This document shows, one piece after another, positions 61,701 through 64,000 of a stretch of DNA of 64,000 bases (the first letter of the stretch is position 1; every line of letters starts with the position of its first letter). The stretch comes from Oceanirhabdus sp. W0125-5 (GTDB lineage: Bacteria; Bacillota; Clostridia; Clostridiales; Clostridiaceae): positions 1,832,001 through 1,896,000 of the forward strand of contig NZ_CP115913.1 in assembly GCF_027938815.1 (NCBI RefSeq), given 5' to 3'. The translations under genes were made by a program, and so were the position numbers. The notes beneath the pieces were generated by a model. It was not told where the DNA came from, ran no database searches, and saw only the letters and a list, made by a program, of their open reading frames with translations.

Positions 61701-61863
61701 TATAACACTGGAAGTGTTAGAAAATTTACAAGAAATTATAATTAATACTGATTTACATGATGAAAATCTCGAAAACTTTATTCAAAATGTAGATTTTTGT
61801 GTTCCGAATTGTAAAGTTAAGTATAAAATTGATTCTTTATTTAATGATATTAACAATATTTAA
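58789..61863 (+). CDS. NACHT NTPase with leucine-rich C-terminus (bacterial NLR-like)
   Basis: A 1024-residue STAND ATPase. Residues 1-250 are helical (an N-terminal effector or adaptor like the NNH regions of bacterial NACHT proteins). The NACHT domain has Walker A IIGEAGTGKTTLLKW (Gly273 to Thr281), Walker B LLLVDGLDEVP (Asp356 on) and VVFTSRP near 387, then a winged-helix part with RLSTNPLLCAMICSLHYER and FIHRTFQEYMAASAA. Residues about 820-1010 are leucine-rich strands such as LRMLDIEGNIYSLEEL and LRNLKVLELSI, a sensor-type LRR. Bacterial NACHT proteins defend against phage; the trigger and effector here are unknown. TTAGGAGGG precedes the ATG. Confidence 0.9.
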   Translation: MILAEMLVKYIGVPISKALLNIWLKDNPILNSTSNNIMDILKTKTDDFISARKVSREFENIADKVGASLIPVFEVYRLEQISMEAVAIAVSNTIFDAHISAKLLAELSYNHKRLNDYILSVKKKRDRDFSEPERELYKRSIDLSAQYIIDLAPQLPDYTANNFNEILKRFDNLMELVRQVADDLESITTKTYSENNNSKFADFERDYRTAIIRKFDRLNLFGVDLSKIHKRYQLSVAYVSLDVTTEEEYFETDKHRMSVENALCDEQFIAIIGEAGTGKTTLLKWLAVNSARECLQSYISDWKETIPFIIELRRYTDKLPTPEDFIKQVTPEISQKIPDDWISKVLESGKALLLVDGLDEVPLSKREKVVEWLEDYIYTYNLRVVFTSRPAAKEWQEVVNRLDFKKLNLTPMSFENIQMFIQHWHTAVLGEQEKEQKYKIQLLVQKLLYKIQNSKPLMRLSTNPLLCAMICSLHYERNMQLPSDRSELYEACCSMLLERRDAEREIAVDSIFNLTYKQKRILLDDIAYWMLRNGKSSVSKDEAIERMNSKIKNMSENICEYGAEKILNNFIERSGIIREPTCGVIDFIHRTFQEYMAASAASSEGDWGLLARNSQDDQWHETIILAAGFANLKYADQLLTCLLEAGRKESNMNHDLLAMCCLETIAESSYEIREEVKKRINYSIPPKILAQCKSLAATGDLAVPFLAYKKDYNEEEVLSCIKTLGMITSTAALAQLSSYFSINMKPKVFDAIKYILAIVTPKEVFLSKLYKSLLEYIENNIENKKLELDGVIIQAISHSSSEELNNLFSSEINSLTITECKEQSLNILSYFSDLRMLDIEGNIYSLEELTKFDSLQLLRLKNNGKQWAELDHFNYLKALKSLIIISENNDSLPNFRMLESLNKLRKLVLISINGPMIDASIFEEISFLNKIEHLHIGSTDLLDFNFAPLSELRNLKVLELSIRAEYISSNIITLEVLENLQEIIINTDLHDENLENFIQNVDFCVPNCKVKYKIDSLFNDINNI

Positions 61864-62546
61864 AATTATATTTTAAAATAATATTTAAGTAATGAAATGA
61901 AAATTTTTTTACCATCTGAGTTTAATTTTTATGTATTTAATGTAGTTTTGCTTTTAAAATTTTCTTATTAAGGTATTTTAAAAGATATTGAGTAAAAATT
62001 TTTTATATAATACATTTATAAGTTCATTTTAGGAGTGAAAAGCTGTGTACTTTTATGTATAATGAGGATTTGTAGAACTTTTAAAAGAGCTCATCTTTCT
62101 CTTATATCCTTGTATTTTCATTTCAATATATATTCATTCAAAGTTATGTTACTGTTACAGGAATTAATTATAAATTAGAATATCACATCTCAAGCATATA
62201 TGTATAGTTTTAGTTATATAAAAGATAAAATATTATAGAGATTCAAATAGATATATGTATAAGTAGTATAACTAATTCTTAAATGAATGATTTAATCTTA
62301 TTGGATAAATTATATTGATAAGGGGTTAGATATAATAAAAGGCTTTGGACCAGTTCAAGTGCTGCTGATGATTTATTGTTGCTTTAGAGTTATGTGTAGA
62401 GGGGATGAAAAGAAATCTCTAAAGTTAATGCAGCTGTTGAGTTTGTCCAAAGCAACTTTATGGTTAAATTGACAGTGTAGATTAGAAAACATTCTGTCTA
62501 TGGGGATACATAATTTTGTTGCAAACATGCTGGAGATATCAGTTGT
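61864..62546. other. Gene-free stretch after the NACHT gene
   Basis: AT-rich, no gene. Positions 62341-62456 hold CTTTGGAC...GTCCAAAG ends around GC-richer sequence, similar in layout to the segment at 57460-57666 in the opposite orientation. Confidence 0.45.
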
Positions 62547-63257
62547 CTAATCATCTCTGACAATTTGAAATAAATACGTATTGTAGTTGAGGATTATTTT
62601 TGTTAGCACTAGAATTTCCTCTTCGCCTGAAAAACTATCATCTAAGCAGCAGATTTCCCTAAAATGTTTTATAGAGCTTCTTGTTTTTGGACCAAGTATT
62701 CCGTCCGTAGCAAGGGGCTTATTTTCATAATCAGGTATCTTTAATTTGTTGAGGTTAATCTGGAGGATTAAAATAGGGTTAGCGTTTTTAATTTCTTCAG
62801 TAGTTTTTACAGGGTCATATTTGAAAAGTTCATTTTCTTCAATGATACTGATAAGCTTCTTTGGATACTGAGGATCAGTACAGTAACCACCTCTATAAAG
62901 TTCATTGCATGCGGTTTTATAATTACCAGCTGAAACCACAGGATCATATCTCCTTAAAGAAGTCAATAGATTTCCATAATCATTAAAGCTCTCAGAATAA
63001 TTCTTATACTTTCTAAAAAGACATATCTTTGGAGTTTTAACTCCATCAATCCACTCATATGTATGAATCTCATTGAAATCATAACCGCAGTTTCTGGTCC
63101 ATTTTATTCCGAAGATGTTGTTACCGGAGCAGTGACGTAGCCATCCAGTCTCAAGGATTGCTTGGGCAATACATACTGATGGAAGAAGATTAAACTTCTT
63201 CTGAACCTCTTCAGCATATGGAAGAAGCGTTTCTATAATTTTTGGTTTGTTTAACAT
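62547..63257 (-). CDS. Endolysin-type N-acetylglucosaminidase
   Basis: A 236-residue cell-wall hydrolase. The glucosaminidase (LYZ2/FlgJ-like) domain covers residues about 10-150: LPSVCIAQAILETGWLRHCSGNNIFGIKW has the catalytic Glu, and NDYGNLLTSLRRY and ELYRGGYCTDPQYPKKL follow. The C-terminal part (PLATDGILGPKTRSSIKHF) is a peptidoglycan-binding repeat. No signal peptide, as in phage endolysins that use a holin. AAGGCAGGTG precedes the ATG. Its strand is opposite to the cargo genes. Confidence 0.9.
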   Translation of the reverse strand: MLNKPKIIETLLPYAEEVQKKFNLLPSVCIAQAILETGWLRHCSGNNIFGIKWTRNCGYDFNEIHTYEWIDGVKTPKICLFRKYKNYSESFNDYGNLLTSLRRYDPVVSAGNYKTACNELYRGGYCTDPQYPKKLISIIEENELFKYDPVKTTEEIKNANPILILQINLNKLKIPDYENKPLATDGILGPKTRSSIKHFREICCLDDSFSGEEEILVLTKIILNYNTYLFQIVRDD

Positions 63258-63511
63258 AAATACACCTGCCTTTCTTATTTGTATATATGTAAGGTCTATT
63301 AAAAATTAATAGATAAAATTCATTTTATTAACCTGAATAGTGTTCTGAAATAATTGTTAATAGATTAGAAGAAATACCTGAGGTAGAATTAGAAATCAAT
63401 AGGGTAAAAAACGATAAAAATCATTCAATTAATAGAAAAAAATTGTAAAAAAATATATAATAAGGATAGTAGAAAAAATAATAAGAAAAATTTATTACTA
63501 AGGAGTCCTAA
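63258..63511. other. Divergent intergenic region
   Basis: Contains the ribosome sites of the two divergent genes and AT-rich sequence; no repeats or hairpins worth calling. Confidence 0.4.
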
Positions 63512-64000
63512 ATGGTTGATGAAATTTTAAAAGCAAAAAAAATATTTTCATTTAATCCTCAAACAACTGGAGGAAAATATGCGTTTGTTGAGTTAGATAA
63601 GGAGTTAACAGATAAATTTTGTAATTGCTTAAGTATGGTAAATGAGAATGAAGATTATTTTATTGTTTTTAGGGGAGACCAAAAGGAAAAAAAATTTATC
63701 TGTGAGGATTTAAATGACTATTTCGTAGTTGGACAAAAAAGCAGTTTCTTTTATCACAGTGTTTGCCGAAATGTTTACAATGAAAATTTCAAAGATTCTA
63801 ACTCCTTGAAATTAGAAATAAAACAAAATATTATTGAAATCAACAAAATTATAAAAAAGAAAAAAATTAAAACAACATAGTATTTCTGGAGAGATTGAAG
63901 ATAAAATTTCTGATGAAATAGAGAAATTAGATATTTCTAAATTAAGATATTTAAAAGTAATACTAACATCTGTGTTACATAATATTGGGAATGCATGGTG
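63512..64000 (+). pseudogene. Unknown gene, possibly frameshifted and cut by the window edge
   Basis: ATG at 63512 after AAGGAGTCC opens a 122-codon frame (MVDEILKAKKIFSFNPQTTG...) that stops at 63880. Just before the stop lies A6GA7 (63853-63866). The +1 frame, open from 63855, continues to the window edge with gene-like sequence SISGEIEDKISDEIEKLDIS and LRYLKVILTSVLHNIGNAW. A one-base indel in the A-run would join both parts, so the gene may be frameshifted, use programmed shifting, or carry a sequencing error; alternatively two genes overlap. No family recognised. Confidence 0.5.

Larger units (their letters stand above)
46650..64000. mobile_element. Integrated element at tRNA-Arg, right end outside the window
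   Basis: Begins right after tRNA-Arg with a convergent integrase. Gene order: int, small gene, repressor, then divergent Cro-like, excisionase-like, Rha/ORF6C regulator, DnaD-like, DnaC-like, cargo with FRG, nuclease-like, HEPN-like and NACHT proteins, and an endolysin. No structural phage genes or conjugation genes are visible in 17 kb. A second copy of the tRNA-Arg 3' end was not found by eye up to 64000, so the right boundary lies beyond. It may be a prophage, a satellite or an integrative island. Confidence 0.75.

Noticed and set aside
50000-64000. Second copy of the tRNA-Arg 3' end as attR
   Set aside because: No match to the TTCGAATCCTGTTAGGTG core was seen by eye; a computed search with mismatches could still find one.

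Overview
The window comes from a low-GC, amino-acid-fermenting member of the Clostridia. The signs are AT-rich codon use, strong AGGAGG ribosome sites, a complete selenocysteine-dependent glycine reductase operon, tryptophanase, and the clostridial glycolytic order cggR-gap-pgk-tpi-gpmI-eno-secG. About 46 kb of core chromosome is followed by about 17 kb of an integrated element that starts at a tRNA-Arg gene and runs past the right edge.

Layout. 1-4160: end of a membrane transglutaminase, a HAD phosphatase and trmL. 4666-12914: a tandem glycine riboswitch with a terminator, then grdX-trxB-trxA-grdE-grdA-grdB-grdC-grdD. grdA and grdB each read one in-frame UGA as selenocysteine, so plain ORF callers split or truncate them. 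12955-14000: two small paralogous membrane genes inside a split copy of a dispersed hairpin-rich repeat. 14346-19210: a BMP-family nucleoside-type ABC importer. 19629-31158: rpoN, the CggR-controlled glycolytic genes, secG and a K+-dependent membrane pyrophosphatase. 31437-44992: a TrpR-like regulator, tnaA, pcrA-ligA, a kinase-like gene, a triplicated Glu-Val-Asp-Thr tRNA cassette, an unknown gene, a PurM-like protein, rph, an XTP pyrophosphatase and a phosphodiesterase. 45453-46649: eight more tRNAs, then two structured repeats and tRNA-Arg(TCG).

Element (46650 to the end). The integrase faces the tRNA-Arg. It is followed by a small gene, a repressor, divergent Cro-like and excisionase-like genes, a Rha/ORF6C regulator, a DnaD-like replication protein and a DnaC-type loader. 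No capsid, portal or terminase gene is visible. The cargo that follows looks like a defence island: an FRG-domain protein, a 784-residue protein with a PD-(D/E)XK-type pattern and a lysine-rich tail, a HEPN-like protein, and a 1024-residue NACHT NTPase with a leucine-rich C-terminus (bacterial NLR-like). An endolysin-type glucosaminidase lies on the opposite strand near the end. The right attachment site was not found.

How the genes work together: glycine sensed by the riboswitch should switch on glycine reductase, whose electrons arrive through TrxB and an atypical CEIC thioredoxin and whose product is acetyl phosphate. CggR should tune lower glycolysis. Dispersed intergenic hairpin repeats recur through the core region. 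The most interesting material is the cargo between 52.4 and 61.9 kb and the unexplained structured non-coding segments around it and before the tRNA-Arg.
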